From assembly GCA_015179045.1 (NCBI GenBank), contig WHUZ01000033.1, forward strand, positions 310,001 through 374,000: a DNA stretch of 64,000 bases, in the 5' to 3' direction. Shown piece by piece: positions 1 to 11,562 of the stretch; the first letter of the stretch is position 1, and the number at the start of each line of letters is the position of its first letter. The position numbers were made by a program, and so were the translations under genes. This DNA is from Kalaharituber pfeilii (lineage: Eukaryota > Ascomycota > Pezizomycetes > Pezizales > Pezizaceae). Below the pieces are notes generated by a model that was not told where the DNA came from, made no database searches, and saw only the letters and a program-made list of their open reading frames with translations.

Positions 1-342
1 GGCGGTAAAAGTTTGCGGGCCTGGCGCCACAAAATAGGAAAGTGCGACGGTCCGGAATGTCGGTGGTGCGGGGAACGAGAAGAAACGACAATCCACCTAC
101 TAGACGAATGCCGGGTCTGGAAAGCGAGGATATGGCCGGGGGGAAGACGGGACATCGCAAAACCCCCAAAGGACGGAGAAAGGGATCTACTATTGCACCT
201 GATGGGACAGTTGGAGGACTAGAAACGGGCTCATTTTTAACTCTTATTTTACTCTTACGTTATTTTTCCCCATTATGTAAATACACCTCGCCATAGCCCA
301 TAGGGCGGCATGCGAGTAATGATAAAAAAAAAAAAAAAAAAA
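1..342 (+). mobile_element. 3' end of a non-LTR retrotransposon (LINE), cut by the window edge
   Basis: An open frame entering from the left edge (readable from base 13, stop at 220-222) encodes the C-terminus of a LINE reverse transcriptase. It contains a C-x2-C-x8-H-x4-C zinc knuckle in the context CRWCGEREETTIHLLDEC, which is the arrangement found at the end of LINE ORF2 proteins. About 100 bp of 3' UTR follows, then the tail GCCATAGCCCATAGGGCGGC (292-311), a short AT-rich stretch and an 18-A tract (325-342). The zinc knuckle and poly(A) are seen directly; the LINE assignment rests on the family pattern. The same tail recurs in several short insertions in the window. The clade cannot be told, because the RT and endonuclease domains lie outside the window. 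Confidence 0.8.
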
Positions 343-600
343 CTCGCACAGCTAGGCTGGGATATGTAGAGTGTGAGAGTGATTGGGCTGTAGGAGCAGT
401 AGCAGCAGTGGGAGCAGAGCAGCAGTGACAGCAGTGGGAGTAGTGGAGTGGTGGAAGCGGTAGAGCTGTGGGAGAATATCGGAGTGGTCGGAGGAACCTT
501 CAAACTGCTAGCCTCGTCCCCAGGCGTTTGTAGAAGCCTGAGATTAGCTAATCGGGTGATCACCTGAGTGCCAAGAACTGTAAATATTGTCATTTAAATA

Positions 601-1337
601 CAGTCTAACCTTGCTATACCGGACGAGTAAAAATCTGGCACTTTTTGTCCGGTATAGCAAGGTTCCGGTATAGAATAAAATGCTTGGCAACTGTAAAAAA
701 GGGGTGGCAAAAATATGTATAGAAATTATTGGAGTAGGAAATAAACAAGTGCAGCAAACATTAACTCAATCAAAGTCTATTCAACATGCATTGCTCTCAC
801 CACCTAGAAGAGGTCGAGCGTTACAAGCTCTTGGGGAGCATCAAATATGCAAGCATTGACTAGAGCCAAACATGCTACGCTGACTGTTTCTCTAAAAGCC
901 TACCAATTCACACCAAAGAAGCAGCAAACTCTACAAGAATGTTCCAGCCTCCCAGCAGCAGCAGCGACAGCAGTGGTAGCAGCAATGGTGACAGCAGTGG
1001 CAGCATCGGTAGCAAGTGATAGCAACAGCGGTGACAGCAGTGATGGCAGCAGCAGTAGTGGTAGTTAGCATTGACGGCAGCAGAGTGGTAAACAACCAGT
1101 CTAAGTGGTAAAGTGGGGTAGTCTAAGATGTATTAGTATTAGCGCGTCCGGTATAGCAAATATTATTTGTATGGAGACAGGGGGTTACTTGTCTAGAGAT
1201 TTCTGTCCGGTCCGGTAATGTTAGCGCGTCCGGTATAGCAAGGGCGATTTGTATGGGAAACGATTCTCCAAATTAGAGGCCATCCGGTATAGCAAGGTTT
1301 CCGGTATAGCGAGGTCCGGTATAGCAAGGTTAGACTG
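601..1337. mobile_element. pogo/Tc1-mariner-type MITE inserted in the MULE left TIR
   Basis: The terminal inverted repeats are about 24 bp and perfect. They begin CAGTCTAACCTTGCTATACC at 601, and the right copy ends at 1337. TA dinucleotides flank both ends (599-600, 1338-1339). The intact right TIR of the host MULE supplies the empty site with a single TA, so the TA duplication can be read directly. The CAGT start and TA duplication fit the pogo/Fot1 branch of Tc1/mariner. The TIR core TTGCTATACCGG is repeated about eight times inside, near both ends. The middle (about 755-1065) has a coding-like stretch followed by a CAG/GTG-rich stretch. It may be the tail of a transposase, but I cannot prove that. 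Confidence 0.8.
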
Positions 1338-1536
1338 TATACAAACGCCTGGAGTATTTCCCTCCAAAATTATCGAACCCTGCAAAGTCGAACCAACCCC
1401 TGCAAATACTCTCGCCCTATCTACTATCGACTTGCCCGAATACGTTAGTGTAGTCTTTTTTCAATTCCGGTACCACGCATTGTGATTCTATTAGCCAATG
1501 TGGGTAGTATTTATACATGGTCAATAAGGTATACAT

Positions 1537-2410
1537 TGAGAATCAAACTAATGCGGAGTGTGGGTGGTATCCGGAATCAGTTTCTTATGGTGAAGCATAT
1601 TATTTCCAAGAGTTTTATCATACTCCGGAGCTGAGTAGTTTTATACAACTATCTAGCAATAGCCTTGCTAAGTAGTATATGGCGGCAGAGTATAGCAGCA
1701 CAACTTTCTACTGAGAATCAAACTAATGCAGAGTGTAGCTGCCGGTAGCATCCGGAATGAGTTCCTCATGATGAAGCATATGATTTCCAAGAGTTTTATC
1801 ATACTCCGGAGCTGAATAGTTTTATACACCTATCTGGCAATGGCCTTGCCCAGTGGTATGTAGCGGTAGAGTATAGCAGTACAACTTTCTAGAGAGTCAA
1901 ACTAATGCGGAGTGTAGCGGGCATCCGGAATGAGTTCCTTATAATGAGGAATACCATTTCCGAGAGTTTTATCATACTCCGGAACTGAGTAGTTCTATAC
2001 AGCTATCTGACAATGGCTTCGCCCAGTGGTATACTAGTGGCAGTGGAGTATAGCAGTACTACTTTCCACTGAGAGTCAAACTAATGCGGAGTGTAGCGGG
2101 CATCCGGAATGAGTTCCTTATAATGAGGAATACCATTTCCGAGAGTTTTATCATACTCCGGAGCTAAGTAGTTCTATATAACTACTTAGTAATGGCCTTA
2201 CTAATAAGTATAATAGTATCGGAGTAGATGATAGTAGCACTGAGAATCAAATTAGAGTAGAATATAATATAGCTGGCATCCGGAATTAGTTTCTCATCAT
2301 AGAAAATATCATTTCTGAAAGTTTTGATTATAATCCAGAGGTGAGTAGTATAAAATATGTATATGTGACAAGCAATATACGACAAGCTGGAATGGTGTCA
2401 TAGTTACATA
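1537..2410. repeat. Five tandem ~175-bp repeats inside the MULE
   Basis: Units begin at about 1537, 1712, 1891, 2070 and 2241, each with a variant of TGAGAATCAAACTAATGCGG, giving spacings of 175, 179, 179 and 171 bp. Units 3 and 4 are almost identical; unit 5 is the most diverged. The first unit reads as an open frame of about 46 codons (rich in Tyr, Phe and Ser), but later units carry stops and shifts. It may be a degraded repeat-coding sequence or a non-coding minisatellite. No known protein repeat is recognised. Confidence 0.75.
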
Positions 2411-2515
2411 AATAAGTGCTATATAAGCATTGCTAGTCAAGTGTCTGTTTGACCTAGTGGATAGTAACTTTCTGTATATTATTCTAAGAGTTATTAACTT
2501 CGATTCCAGTAAGTC
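2411..2515 (+). repeat. Dispersed repeat with tRNA-like A and B boxes (copy 1)
   Basis: This stretch matches 56681-56800 over several blocks: the AATRAGTGCTATATRAGC-like start, a GTGTCT block, then a GACAGTAACT-like block. It contains TGACCTAGTGG (2450-2460), which resembles a pol III A box, and TTCGATTCC (2499-2507), which resembles a B box, at tRNA-like spacing. No tRNA cloverleaf can be folded convincingly by eye. A tRNA-derived SINE head is the most economical reading, but this is inference. Confidence 0.35.
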
Positions 2516-3235
2516 CGACTCTTTTAGGTCCAACTCTCTCTGTCTTGAAGTCTAGTCTAACTGGCTAGCTATAGGTAGCTAACCAGTTACTAGTTACTGC
2601 CTACCCACCTATATTAGCCCCATTCCCCAGTAATTAACTAGTTACCTAATTGTAGGGGACGAGGCTATACCTATAAGGAACAATTCCGGATAAAAGTTCC
2701 TATAATTAATTGGCTACGTAGAGGTAGTAGAAGAACTTAACACTGGACTTACATAGCTGGGCGGCACCCCCAGCACCCCCTCAAGTTCTCCATAGGAAGT
2801 AGTGTATTTGATAAAAAAGTATACGGAATATTACAGTTCTATAATACATGCTCCGAATCCATTAAGATTTCGACCTCCGGCGCGAAGTGGTTTTGCTCGA
2901 GATAGAATTGCAACAATGCCTCCAGGCGGTTGTATATTTAAATGACAGTTTTATTACATTTACAGTTCTTGGCACTCACGTGATCACCCGATTAGCTAAT
3001 CTCAGGCTTCTACAAACGCCTGGGGACGAGGCTATCAAACTGCATACTCTGGGGGCAAAACGTGTTAAATCATGTGCTTAGTCATCAAACCAAATTTCGC
3101 CCCCCATCCACATAGCAGCGGAAGGGGTCACGTGCTACACCCAAGTAGGCAGGGGGCGAAAAAAATTGGAAATTTTCAGTGTATGATATTCAGATCTCAT
3201 GTGCAAATTTAGTTCCTTACCGGACTGCCATCATC

Positions 3236-3776
3236 ATGCCTCCTCAACACCACTTTGGACGTCCAGCTCTAGAGAAATGGAGGCAACCAAAGGGTATACG
3301 ACAAGTTCTTATTGAACGTGGTCTATGGAAACAAGGCTTGCGCTGAGACTGTAAACCAAAATATACTAACGGTCATATAGTTGACTGCTGTGCACATCGT
3401 TTACTTGCAAATGAGCGAGATTTCGGAGAGCAAAAGGGCAAGTTACAAGAAAAGATGGAGGCACGGGGACATATTGTTTTATTTTGCCCTCGATTTCATT
3501 GTGAAACGAATTTTATAGAGCTATTTTGGGGTGCAGCAAAGAAATATACTTGTGAGAACTGTGAGCATTCTTTGGTAGGTTTACGAGAAACTATACCCAA
3601 GGCTCTTCTTTCTATTTCAGATATCTCTATCGTAATAAGGCCTTCGTATTGTGCAGGCATATAAAGATGGCCATCAATATGGTACAGAGGCCTTCAAAAA
3701 CCATGTATATAAGAGCCACAGGCAGGTGCGAGAGGGGAGCCCCTTTGATGACTATTGTATGAGGCTTGGCATGTAA
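3236..3776 (+). pseudogene. Decayed DDE superfamily (Tc1-like) transposase/endonuclease
   Basis: From ATG 3236 the frame reads MPPQHHFGRPALEKW and onward to an in-frame TGA near 3344, then resumes with a cysteine-containing segment. The diagnostic C-terminal block follows: EARGHIVLFCPRFHCETNFI, then ELFWGAAKKYTCENC. This matches the last part of DDE endonucleases common in fungi, where the H-x-x-FCPRFHCE-x-NFIE-x-FWG block carries the final catalytic acidic residue. After about 3630 the frame shifts, and the family-typical ending AYKDGHQYGTEAF...YKSHRQV resumes in another frame until TAA 3774-3776. One stop and one frameshift make it non-functional as read. The N-terminal catalytic portion is missing. 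It lies just outside the MULE and is probably an independent relic. Confidence 0.75.
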
Positions 3777-3977
3777 CATCTGGTAGATTTTCTAACAAAG
3801 TAAAAAAATTTGAACCTTATCAGTGTTACAGCGAATAAATATTTTGCCATGGAAAAGTCATAGATTTATAGAGCATCTCAAATACTATAGATTCTGGATA
3901 CTTCTACCTTAATTCATGTCATGTTGTGGTTGTTAATAGTTTTGGTTGTATCGCAATTTCCATGTCCGCTTTCACTA

Positions 3978-4583
3978 GGGGTTGTCACTGACTTACTGGG
4001 AATGGCTACCAGAAAGTACCACTACTAACTGAGGCGCTTTTAGTGCCTTGGCCCCTTCGTTCATTGGTCTGTTGGCTGGTAGTCTCCAGTACCAACGTAA
4101 CGCCTGTTACCAGTCAAATTTGACTGGTAGTGGGCTCTTCTGGTAAGTAGTGCTCAGTTAGTAGCCTACTTTGCTGCATACACCCACATTTTATTTCGTA
4201 CCATATGCATCACCCGCGTATTCACATCCCGATCACGTCAACATTGAGATGCATCTACAAACACAAATAATGCATACATATCCTCTTTATGGGTTCATCA
4301 CGCGTTAATTAAGAATCATAAGCATCATGATAGCTTTTACATTGTTTCGCTTCTGAGCTCTTGTTGTATTACAGCTCTTTGACTTAGACGGGGCATATTG
4401 CAAAGGTGTAAAGTTGATACGCGTAAGTCTTGTTGGATAGAGGCATATTTGTGGTAATTCATAGTACTTACTAATAAATTTCACAAGGGTAAAAGGGGTG
4501 CCTCACGACACCTGCCTGGTTTGGTTGGCGTATTTTCTCTGGTACCTTCTGGTAGTCATTCTCAGTTGTTCAGTGACAACCCC
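3978..4583. mobile_element. 606-bp TIR element, probably TA-inserting MITE
   Basis: The left end GGGGTTGTCACTGA (3978) is mirrored by TCAGTGACAACCCC ending at 4583. The imperfect inverted match continues inward for about 45 bp (to the TACCAGAAAGTACC / GGTACCTTCTGGTA blocks). A TA flanks each side (3976-3977 and 4584-4585), which suits Tc1/mariner-type insertion. There is no coding capacity. The left flank directly abuts a 23-nt sequence (3950-3972) that occurs again, exactly, at 5463-5485. Confidence 0.6.
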
Positions 4584-4585
4584 TA

Positions 4586-7500
4586 CTGTAGTACAAAAAA
4601 TATGGGTAACTTCTTACTCTCCGAAGTAATCGCAGGCGGAGAAGTCACGTGTACTCACAAAGGGAGTGTACGGCTGCAGGTAACACTAGCGAATTGACTA
4701 GTGTGGTGGTACTCTCCTCGCCGCAAGTGAGTAAGTAAGCACTGGCGGTTAGCACATTAAGCACTGAATGTGAGTACTTTGTGCCTATGCCAAGGCGATA
4801 ATTGGTAGCCATAGAATGCATATAGGCTGTCCCCATACAATGCAATTAGACTACTGATCTTCATACACTAGTGTTAGTGCCAACCCTGCCTTCGAGCCCA
4901 AGCAGATCATAGTTTTGTTCTTTGTTCTTTCTTTGTAATTGATATCCGTTCCTACGGAAAACACGCAGAGAGCAGCCCCATATACAGTGATGAATATACG
5001 GCGAAATTCAGCAGTGGGTGGCACTGTAGTGTTACGCTACGTGTGTATTATTTGGATTAAAGATTTGCTTCAAAAGTGGGAAATCTGTATCGCAACTTTG
5101 ATTGACCCATGACTCAGAACCCACTGTATCTAGAGGAAACTAATAATCATATAGTCACCTCCCAGACAGGTTTTCTGCTGAACATGCCAAGACTTGGTGA
5201 TGCGTTCATAGTGTGGTGTTGAGGGAATAGGAGATTCAAATGATGCAGCGTACATTTGCACTCTACGTAGGTGCAGCCATTCCTATGCACATTTGAGGTG
5301 TACATTTATATGCACCTCACATAAAGTAGCGGGGAGTATGTTTCTACGCATGACTGCACGTTTGATTGTCGAAGTTACGCGTTGGTGGAACAACTTACTC
5401 CCCTCCAGTCCCCGCAGGAGGTTACATTTTACTCCCCGCCATAGTAATTTTGTACCATAGTGATCGCAATTTCCATGTCCGCTTTTAACTTCCGGTACCA
5501 TATACCAACCTTCACACCCCCTAAAAAGTCATGCCCCATCGCAAAAGAACGGTACTTACGGAGCAGGTAGTAACGGCACTTAGGTGGATACTCGCTGGCC
5601 CATTGTGTGGGTTTTTCGCCGGTGCGGGCACGTTGCGAACGGAACGGAGACACGGAAGTGGAAAGCGTGCTATTCCCTATCCGTGCCTAAGCTGTATCTG
5701 TGCATGCACGTGCCGGTATCCAAGTGGAAAGTTTAAGGTGCATGAGCAGGGTTGACAAGCAGGGAAATAGGAACGTTATGTCACAGGAATTAAAGTGCAT
5801 TGTATATGCGCTATGGACCAAGTCAAACGTCAGAGTGCATACACATGTGGAGTATTTTCAAGTAACCACTACAGTCGCCTGAATCGGCCGCAAATAAAGC
5901 CCTACGGAAGTTGTTGCAACATCCTCAACCCCATAAACGGACAACCTTTGTAGACGTATCCCCTAGAGCACAACCCGTGACGACAACAGCTGTCGAGAGC
6001 GCCTGCAGGCATGGTGACCATGGTACTGATCAAAAGACTGTGATGCTACATAAAAGCACCTGAGCACTAGTGCGCAACGCTAATTTCCACTGCAACCAAT
6101 GGGAGTGCAGACGCACTTCGACCAAGGTGCCTATCGAGATTGAGACTTTACAAAGGGACATTAATGCAATATCTTTCACATATCCCAACCCTGATATCGA
6201 TAATTGAAAACTCGTATTTCGGACAAATAATGAGACATTCGAATTCGCCACGCTAAGCTACTATGAGCTTGCCCAATAGTTCAAGCTCGCAATCTTGTTC
6301 TGCCATGGTAAATAGCTGCAGGCGTGGTTACGTTAATTTTGAACCAACTATCGAGTATCCTACCGCCGGCAAACCGCGGTCTATCAACAAGATCTAGACA
6401 TCGGATTGCCACCCCGCCTCATGCCTTATCCCCAATCGCGACTTTCATGACGTAAGGTATACCGGTACTATTTCAGGGTCCGGACGGCCCGTCCTTCCTG
6501 ATGTAACTAGCGTAGTGCGCATGTTCCACAACTGGATGGTCTTGTCTCGCCAAGATGCAACTCCAGCGTCCTATTGGCCTGATTACGCGAGGCAACCTGT
6601 TAAGGTGGCTAATCCAGGTAGTTGTGATTGGCACGATCCCCGACCAACAGTGTCAAGTTTTGGCCAAGCTTTCACTCGGGCACGCGAAATCCTCAAATTT
6701 CGCCCCACCCCAAAAACGGATTAAAACTTCTTCTTGGGAGTGAGTATCTGTGCACAGCGCAAGGACATCTACTGGCCAGTGGAAGCCTCGAACTTTGGCT
6801 CATCACAGGCTCTGCAGGGGTACCTCTCGTCATTTGAGCCCCATAACCAAGCTCTTTTGGACGAAATTTTACGATTTCGCATGCCCGAGAGTTAGGACTG
6901 GGCTCCAGTTCCGAAGCTTGAGCCACTTCCTGGGCTATCCACAAGTTGTCCACCTTGCAGTTGCAGGCAGCATACGACATGCACCTACCAATGCAATAGC
7001 ATCCAATTCGAGTCCAAATTGCCAACAAAACCAAACTTGAACAATCAGACTGCAACTTGAAGATTCAAGTCTCGCTTTTGAAAAGCTTAATATGCACAGT
7101 AATGCTAACACAAAACCGACCCACATGCCGATAACGACATGTCCATGATCTCAAATCCCACCCTTCTATGTACAGGAAACCCAGAAACCCGATACGTATA
7201 CACTGAGACTTCGACACCTCACCGCGATGCGGATCCCGAATTGCCTCCGTTTGACTTCCCAAAGGGCGGATACGAATATCCCCGTCAACGAGCCGATCAC
7301 TCAGGCTATTGCTAACTGTCAGGGGTCGTTCAGCCGAATTAGCGCCAATTGGCGCGCGTGCCACACACACTTTTCCACAAACGGTAGGTAGAGTACCTAC
7401 GTACAGAACCTAGTCATGCTTCCGTCAAAAAAAAAAAAAAAGACTGGAAAATTTGGATTCCCATGTTTTGAATAAGGTTCAGGAAATGAAGAAATCCTCC

Positions 7501-9143
7501 GCGATTGGCGCTGCAAGACCTTATCCTGTTCTGGTATACGTTTGCAGACAACCCGCGATAATCCTGTGATATGTATGGTACTGTACATTCTGCGTGGTCG
7601 AAAGATATTTCCGCCAATTGATAAAGTTAATCCTTTTTTTTTTTTAATTGATAAAAAATATGTATGGTGAAAAAATCGAAAAGCGAGTTTTTCAAGTCAC
7701 GTGGGCCTAATCATGGTCGCCATTGTTGCTAAATTCCATTGTTGTACGTTTAGCGTAACAAATAGAAACTTCAGGCCTAGGGCAAGTGGTAATGTTGCTT
7801 CAAGTATCTTACTATTTATCTCGTTTCCTTTAAAAAATCATACCTAATGGAAAGCCCTGGCCATTGTTAATAATACCCTTGGAGAACTGGAGCTGGGAGC
7901 AAAAAATTACTACAGGTACTATTTCAGTACAAAGGACTTCCTAGCTAGCATATCTTTTCTCCGTCTCTCTTCCTCCTCCTCCCCTTTCCCTCAAAAATAA
8001 AATTCGGTAAAATTCGGGGAAACGACAGTAAAGAATAGTGAAATAGGAACAAAGTGTAAATAATATAATAATAATAATAATAATAATAATAAGCAGCGAA
8101 GTAGATAGGGTTCCTCTGGGAAATTAAGGGCACGCAGCATGGCTTAAGCTGGGATTGGCGGATGGAGGATGTAAGGAGGATTATCAAATTCGAAAAATCG
8201 TAAGAATCACCGAAAAAAAAAAAAAAAGGCTCAATCCTCCATTCTCCTACTAGCAGGGAAGCAAATGTCCCAGGCAAGTCGAAGAATACGGGAAGCGACG
8301 GGATATTTCCCAAACAAGCGGGCATAACCCCCACACAGCCGCCGCCACCACACAACATCCCAGAACCCCACCTGCGCCCCCTCACCCCTCGCCGTGTCAG
8401 TCAAAATTAACCCCACAACTGGACTCCGCATTCCGTCAAAAAATACCTTGCTCCATAGCTCTGCCTACAAGTTAAAATAAAAAATATCAAGTAACAGTAC
8501 ACAGTAATGAGGACAACTTTGGAAGAGGAAAAAAAGAAATAAATAAATAATTTTTTTGTTTTTTAAAATTATAACACAAAAATAAATAAAAAGACAAAAT
8601 AGCCGGATGCTCGTAACCTTGAGATAGTAACGGAAAAACAAACCGCTTTTTTTGGTTTTCCAAAGGCGAACATGTGGAAGAAAACGACAGAAAGAAATCT
8701 ATTTTTTCAGGGGTATCCCCAAGGCCCACAACAAATGCTCCTTCTAGAACCCACGATTTCCCGTCAGAGGGTGGACACGGAAGAAAACGATAGGAAATCA
8801 ATGAAATTAATGAACGATCAACGTGGCGGCACGAGAGCTCCGCATGTATCAGAACGAAAGAATGTGGTATAAGAAGCAAATGACTTTTTTTTTTTCACAT
8901 GAACCAACAAGGGTGCTATTTTTTCAACCGTAGACTTTATTCCTGTAGCCAAATGAAAACGAACATTGTGGAAGTAACATAGGGAAAAAAAAGCTCATGC
9001 CTAAAGACCTAACCCGCCACCCAAAACCCAACCATCACTCCACAAAATGCAACATAGAACAAAGGCTCATAACATCGTTAGCATAGTCATTCCGTAACTC
9101 GTAGCTGTCCATGGAATGCTTTTTCCGCGGAACAGTCTAGAGT
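4586..9143. other. Gene-poor intergenic region
   Basis: No gene I can support. It holds a 23-nt exact repeat (5463-5485) of the sequence at 3950-3972, an imperfect inverted repeat (6673-6710 versus about 6860-6895, sharing CTCGGGCAYGCGAAATC), A/T tracts (for example 7427-7441 and 8213-8227) and an (AAT)n microsatellite at about 8064-8093. Short open frames here lack codon structure or domain signatures. Confidence 0.6.
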
Positions 9144-11562
9144 CTAATTCGTCAGTGGAGAAGTTCCACCTGCACCCCGATGGAACATCTGCAGGAGCCG
9201 TTTGCCAACAGCTTCCTCAACCTCGGTCCCATCCCTCGCTATCTTAACTTCTCGGTTGGAATTCCATGAATTCCTTAATCCCCTAGTCCTGTAAAACGGT
9301 ATTTTTGTGGTAGACAACCACTCCACGTGAAATGGTTTACCCCATGACTTCGCTGTAGATACTAGGTCCTCACTGTCTTCAATGCGATCCGTTTGCTCGC
9401 CCTCGTCATCTCCGGTAGCCTCCCAGAATATTGTTCCCCTTGCGGAATCATCGATAATCCTTCCTTCAGGGGCGGTAGCTGTGGCTGGGGTGTATATAGA
9501 CTTCGGAAGCAAAGCATCCGGTAACCCATCACCCCCTCCAATCATTCGAGGTACTGTGGATGGTGATATTGAGGTGCGTGGAGGTAGCTCAATTTCATCC
9601 ACGGAGTTATCGGGAATCTTAGAAGCCATCCGGGCGTATCCATAGTATTCTCCCGACTTATTTGCTGAGAAAATAAGGTAAACATTCTCGGAAGTCTTGA
9701 AATGGATATTAGCGGCCACATACGGAAGCGGTATGAGGGAGACTACCTTACCTCAAAGGCGCGATTCAAAATCTCTTCATTATGAGACTGTGTTGCCCAT
9801 ATTCCATTCTTAACGCTCAAGTCTAAATCTTCCACAGTCAAGCTCTTAACTATGAAGATTCGATCCTTGAGCTTCTCACGAGCAATTGCATCCTTCTCAG
9901 CGCGTTCACCAACAATCTGTAGCTTGGAAGTATCACCGTCGGCCCCATCCCCTGGAGCTTCTTGCTGTTCTTGTCCATCGTCCATACAATTTATCTCCTT
10001 CTTGTCCTCTCCAATAGTTTCCTTCTCCTTTGTTTGAGCTCCTGATGGCGAAGTGGATGAATTGCGTCTCAGACGGCAGACAAGTCGCACACCCTTGAAC
10101 CTGCTATCATGAAATCTCACCATAGCGTCGTTGCATGCCGTATCGGTCTTGTAGTTAATGAATGCGCAGTTGCTTTTTGAAATTAAGAAAACACTTTCAA
10201 TTTCCTTCGTTGCCCCATTGGAGAAGTGATCCTTAAGCTCGACAACATTTGTGCCCTGGGGTAAATTACCCACCCACAATGCATGTCCTGACTGCTTGGG
10301 CTTTCGTGGCGGCCCTCGAGGCAGTGCGGGATGCGCTTCCGCCATATCTGTCGTAACCAGCGAAGATGACATTCCCAAATTCTCTGCTGTATGATAAAGT
10401 TATTTATAGGTTGTCGGTTCAAATTAGCACAGTAATACAGGAAAGAGAACTTAAGAGTTGGAGCCATATTCCACTAACCGGTAAGCAAGTCTCTTGACTT
10501 CTCTGCCATGCTCGGCCCCCCTGCTACACTTGGGGGGGCCTGCCCCATGCCTCCAGCTTGGTTCGTGCTATTCGGGTTCCATCCATAGTTTTGTGCAATA
10601 TCCAATCCAGTATGCCTCGGTTTCGTAGGTAAAGGTCGAATTGGATGGCTATGCCTGCGGTGGAACGGAGGTGACACAATAGGAGTTGGTTGATGCGGTT
10701 GTTGAGGGGCAGAATGCTTGTGCTGGGACATGCTCGCTTGCATAGGCTGTGGCCCTGCCTGTGGTGAAAACGGATTAGTCATGTAGACATATTGAGGAAC
10801 CTGCTGTTCTTGCACCCAACGGGGTGACATTTGGTGTATCTGGGGTTGTCCTTGTAGCACATTGGGAGGTGGTGTCGTCACTACAGTAGGGGTTTCTGGA
10901 TATGAATGCAGATATCCGGGTGGATAAAAGAATGATCCCTGTTGCGGTGGCATCTGGGAAACGGCAATGGCTTGAGGCGTGTATGGTTGCACATATGGGT
11001 TGTAATATGTAGCATACTGGGTTGTTGGAATCGGATAGTATATTGTATTTGCTTGTGGTGCAACTGCCGCAACCGTAGAGCTTTGAGCCTGGTAGCTTTG
11101 CGTTACAATTGACGGTAGAAATGCAGGTGAGGAGCCACTAGGGTATCTATATTGTGGTTGAGGAGGTATTGAATGCGAGGGGCCAGGTATTTGCAGTAAT
11201 GGAACTATTGGTGGTAGATTGTGTTGTAGGGTTGCCATGCTGAGTGAGTTCGAGGGTGGGAGCCCAGAATGGTTAGAAAAGCGTAAAGTCTCTCGCTCTT
11301 GTGGTTGAGATTGATGTTGAATGTGTTGCCGGTGTTGCTGGTGTTGCTGGTGTTGCTGGTGTTGCTGGTGTTGCTGGTGTTGCTGGTGCTGCGGTATACC
11401 GTCTGGCACAATCAATGCATCGGGTGAGGATAGGAGACTATTATCCAAACTTTTTTTATGTGACGCCGGAACCGGAAGCTCTTGTTGCAGCTTCTTTGGA
11501 GTCGTTGAAGAAACTATCAAAGGATGGGTGGGAACTATTGCACGTGGGGAAACATCGCCCAT
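9144..11562 (-). CDS. YTH-domain RNA-binding protein with an RRM (predicted m6A reader)
   Basis: Three exons on the minus strand: 11562-10479, 10386-9752 and 9695-9144, about 756 codons. Introns 10478-10387 (GT..AG, phase 1) and 9751-9696 (phase 0) rejoin the frame as ...RDLLTAENLG... and ...NRAFE-TSENVY.... Exon 1 is Pro/Gln-rich and disordered, with a QQH repeat. Exon 2 starts an RRM with RNP2 (LWVGNL) and RNP1-like (SNCAFINY) motifs. The YTH domain then begins at DRIFIVKSLTVEDLD with the cage tryptophan in GIWATQ, continues as VYLIFSANKSGEYYGYARM, and after an insert of about 75 residues resumes with the second cage tryptophan in KSWGKPFHVEW. YTH domains bind N6-methyladenosine in RNA; the RRM+YTH layout is known in ascomycete YTH proteins. 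I took ATG 11562. An AG at about 11587 suggests a 5'-UTR intron upstream. No lesions are seen. Confidence 0.85.
11323..11394 (-). repeat. 9-bp coding minisatellite (QQH repeats) in the YTH gene
   Basis: Eight units of a 9-mer (plus strand GTGTTGCTG and close variants) lie in exon 1. On the coding strand each unit is CAGCAACAC, giving Gln-Gln-His. Six units are identical. The unit is a multiple of three, so copy changes keep the frame; length polymorphism between strains is likely. Confidence 0.9.

Larger units (their letters stand above)
509..3034. mobile_element. Non-autonomous Mutator-like (MULE) DNA element with long TIRs and 9-bp TSD
   Basis: The left arm starts TAGCCTCGTCCCCAGGCG at 509 and the right arm is its near-perfect reverse complement, ending at 3034. 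The arms match for about 110-120 bp once a nested MITE (601-1337) is removed from the left arm. Both ends are flanked by TCAAACTGC (500-508 and 3035-3043), a 9-bp target duplication. Long TIRs plus a 9-bp TSD are diagnostic of Mutator-like elements. No transposase is visible. The interior holds five ~175-bp tandem repeats and AT-rich sequence, so the element would need a transposase supplied in trans. A similar outer end (CCTGGGGACGAGG) is seen near 37350 and may be a solo remnant. Confidence 0.8.

Noticed and set aside
1537..2410. CRISPR-like array
   Set aside because: The repeats are long tandem units without unique spacers, in a eukaryotic contig.
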